Assembly: GCA_012841845.1 (NCBI GenBank) | Contig: DUTZ01000344.1 | Coordinates: forward strand, 1-10,536 | Length of the DNA stretch: 10,536 nt | From: Actinomycetales bacterium | GTDB taxonomy: Bacteria > Actinomycetota > Actinomycetes > Mycobacteriales > Mycobacteriaceae | Reading direction: 5' to 3' | In this document: positions 8,768 through 10,536 of the stretch, piece after piece | Position numbering within the stretch: the first letter of the stretch is position 1 | Layout: each line of letters opens with the position of its first letter | Made by a program: the position numbers and the translations under genes | The notes under the pieces: model-generated | Told to the model about the DNA's origin: nothing | Database searches by the model: none | What the model saw: the letters and a program-made list of their open reading frames with translations, nothing else

Positions 8768-10308
8768 GTACCCAGACCACGACCCTCGAGCAGTTCCGGG
8801 CCCTCGCCGCGGGGCACCGCGTGGTGCCCGTCGTGCGTACCGTGCTCGCCGACGCTGAGACGCCGCTCTCGGCCTACGACAAGCTCGCCGGCGACCGGCC
8901 GGGCACGTTCCTGTTCGAATCCGCCGAGCACGGGCGCTCGTGGTCGCGGTGGTCCTTCATCGGCTGCGGCGCCGCGGCCGCGCTCACGGTCGACGCCGCG
9001 GGCGAGGCGACGTGGTGGGGGCATGTCCCCGCGGGCGCGCCGACGGGCGGGGACCCGCTCGACGTCCTGCGCCGCACCCTGGACCTGCTGCGCACCGACC
9101 CGATCCCGGGCCTGCCGCCGCTCACCTCGGGGATGGTCGGCTACCTGGGCTACGACATCGTCCGTCGGCTCGAGCGGATCGCCGCCGACACGGTCGACGA
9201 CCTGCGGGTGCCCGAGCTGATGCAGCTCCTCGCCACCGACCTGGCCGCCTTCGACCACCACGAGGGCCGCATCCACCTCATCGCCAACGCGGTCAACTGG
9301 GACGGCAGCGACGAGCGGGTCGACGAGGCGTACGCGGAGGCGCTCGCCCGCGTCGAGGCCATGACGGCCCGGCTCGCCGCGCCCGGCACCGGCGGCGTCA
9401 GCATCTTCGACACCCCCGACCCGGACGTGCGCCGCTGCACCGACGAGGCCACCTACCACGCGCGGGTGGCCGACATCATCGAGCAGATCCACGCCGGCGA
9501 GGCGTTCCAGGTGGTGCTCAGCCAGCGTTTCGAGGTGGACACCAGCGCGCACCCGCGGGACGTCTACCGGATCCTGCGCACCACCAACCCGAGCCCGTAC
9601 ATGTTCCTGCTCACCGTGCCCGACGGCTCGGGCCCCGACGGCTTCGGCGGCACCGCGTTCACGGTCGTCGGCTCCAGCCCGGAGGCGCTGGTCACCGTCC
9701 AGGACGGGGTGGCCACGACCCACCCCATCGCGGGGACGAGGCCACGGGGGGACGACGACGAGCACGACGTCCTCCTTGCCAAGGACCTGGTGGACGACGC
9801 CAAGGAGAACGCCGAACACCTCATGCTGGTGGACCTCGGCCGCAACGACCTCGGCCGCGTGTGTGAGCCCGGGACCGTCGTGGTGACGGAGTTCCGCCAG
9901 GTGGAGCGCTACAGCCACGTCATGCACCTCGTGTCGACCGTGACCGGCCGGCTCGCCGCGGGACGCACCGGCGTCGACGCGGTGACCGCGTGCTTCCCGG
10001 CCGGCACCCTGTCGGGCTCGCCCAAGCCGCGGGCGCTGCAGATCATCGAGGACCTCGAGGACACCCGCCGCGGCGTGTACGGCGGGGTGATCGGCTACTT
10101 CGACTTCGCCGGCAACGCCGACCAGGCCATCGCCATCCGGTCCGGCCTCCTCCGGGAGGGCACGGCGTACGTGCAGGCCGGCGCGGGGATCGTCGCGGAC
10201 TCGGTGGCGGCCTCCGAGGACGCCGAGTGCCGCAACAAGGCGATGGCCGTCCTGCGGGCCGTGGCCGCCGCCGGGACGCTGCGGCCGGCGGGCGGGGGAG
10301 CGGTGTGA
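8764..10308 (+). CDS. trpE: Anthranilate synthase component I
   Basis: TrpE makes anthranilate from chorismate with ammonia from its glutaminase partner TrpG, the committed step to tryptophan. The product has 514 residues, normal for the family. The N-terminal domain has LFESAE at 50-55, equivalent to the LLES element that binds the feedback inhibitor tryptophan. The C-terminal chorismate-binding domain shows NPSPYMF (275-281), [17 protein letters not shown] (Gly324-Gly329), [12 protein letters not shown] (Asp357, Arg360), [10 protein letters not shown] (412-421) and the ending GAGIVADS plus EDAECRNKA. These favour TrpE over PabB or isochorismate synthase, as does the Trp-associated gene that follows. 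The ATG at 8764 overlaps the tautomerase stop, has no strong ribosome binding site and gives the expected N-terminus. The stop overlaps the next GTG. No trp attenuator or leader peptide is present directly upstream. Confidence 0.97.
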   Translation: MSTQTTTLEQFRALAAGHRVVPVVRTVLADAETPLSAYDKLAGDRPGTFLFESAEHGRSWSRWSFIGCGAAAALTVDAAGEATWWGHVPAGAPTGGDPLDVLRRTLDLLRTDPIPGLPPLTSGMVGYLGYDIVRRLERIAADTVDDLRVPELMQLLATDLAAFDHHEGRIHLIANAVNWDGSDERVDEAYAEALARVEAMTARLAAPGTGGVSIFDTPDPDVRRCTDEATYHARVADIIEQIHAGEAFQVVLSQRFEVDTSAHPRDVYRILRTTNPSPYMFLLTVPDGSGPDGFGGTAFTVVGSSPEALVTVQDGVATTHPIAGTRPRGDDDEHDVLLAKDLVDDAKENAEHLMLVDLGRNDLGRVCEPGTVVVTEFRQVERYSHVMHLVSTVTGRLAAGRTGVDAVTACFPAGTLSGSPKPRALQIIEDLEDTRRGVYGGVIGYFDFAGNADQAIAIRSGLLREGTAYVQAGAGIVADSVAASEDAECRNKAMAVLRAVAAAGTLRPAGGGAV

Positions 10309-10536
10309 CGCCCCGCAACCGGCTCCTCGTCCCTGTCGTGCTCCTGCTCCTCGGGGCGGTCCTGCTGTGGGCCGCCTCGCGGACGGCGTGGCTCGAGGTC
10401 GTGGCGTTCAACGACCAGTCCGGCGAGGCGCGGCGCACGCTCGTCGGCGCCGACTGGCAGCCGGCACTCGTGCCGATCGCCCTCGGGGCGGTGGCCGCCG
10501 TCGCGGCCGTCGCCCTCGTCCGCGGCACCGGCGCCC
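10305..10536 (+). CDS. Trp-operon-associated membrane protein, N-terminal part (runs off window)
   Basis: A frame opens with GTG overlapping the trpE TGA (GTGA 10305-10308) and remains open to the window end, giving about 77 residues. The first hydrophobic helix ([18 protein letters not shown]) leads into SRTAWLEV, then a hydrophilic loop with [10 protein letters not shown], then a second helix (about residues 51-70). The WAASR.TW element and the position after trpE match the actinobacterial Trp biosynthesis-associated membrane protein family (Rv1610 type), which usually has four helices and lies before trpC. Its function is not established. The purine-rich GGCGGGGGAG near 10290-10300 can serve as ribosome binding site. 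Confidence 0.85.
   Translation, partial: MTPRNRLLVPVVLLLLGAVLLWAASRTAWLEVVAFNDQSGEARRTLVGADWQPALVPIALGAVAAVAAVALVRGTGA

Noticed and set aside
8272..9927. 551-codon minus-strand frame opposite hisI, the tautomerase gene and trpE
   Set aside because: Composition is His/Val/Gly-rich without domains and mirrors the + strand codons; no ribosome binding site or independent support.

Overview
The window is a 10.5-kb, very GC-rich, densely packed segment of an actinobacterial chromosome. Every supported gene reads on the + strand. The order hisD-hisC-hisB-(MFS)-hisH-(small membrane ORF)-hisA/priA-impA-hisF-hisI, followed by trpE and a Trp-associated membrane protein, is typical of Mycobacteriales (Corynebacterium, Mycobacterium, Rhodococcus, Gordonia, Dietzia). 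The GC content and gene order would suit a Dietzia- or Gordonia-like organism, but the genus is a guess.

Layout. Positions 1-230 hold the C-terminal end of an ABC transporter ATPase, probably unrelated to what follows. A 140-bp gap (231-370) carries a putative -10 box, a short 5'-UTR hairpin and a good ribosome binding site for hisD. From 371 to 8583 runs a histidine cluster: hisD, hisC, hisB, an MFS transporter, hisH, a small two-helix membrane protein, hisA (priA type), an inositol-monophosphatase-family gene (impA) and hisF-hisI. A 59-residue 4-oxalocrotonate-tautomerase-family protein (8588-8767) then bridges into trpE (8764-10308). The window ends inside a Trp-operon-associated membrane protein (10305-end).

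The genes are nearly all joined by 4-base ATGA/GTGA stop/start overlaps or gaps of a few bases, which suggests one long co-translated operon. The largest internal gap is 55 bp, before impA. Two -10-like hexamers sit 6-7 bases upstream of the hisH and hisA start codons and may drive leaderless internal transcripts.

The set covers PRA-CH (hisI), the ProFAR isomerase (hisA), IGP synthase (hisH+hisF), IGP dehydratase (hisB), the aminotransferase (hisC) and histidinol dehydrogenase (hisD). hisG, hisE and a dedicated hisN are not in the window. The hisA product carries the Arg/Trp active-site pair of bifunctional PriA, which also performs the TrpF step, so the linkage to trpE joins two pathways that share this enzyme.

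Most of the window is a well-known biosynthetic cluster. The less familiar parts are the tautomerase coupled to trpE, which lacks both canonical 4-OT arginines, the membrane proteins embedded in the his operon, the possible leaderless internal starts, and a 10-codon ORF bridging hisB and the MFS gene. I found no RNA genes, CRISPR arrays, insertion sequences or phage genes.
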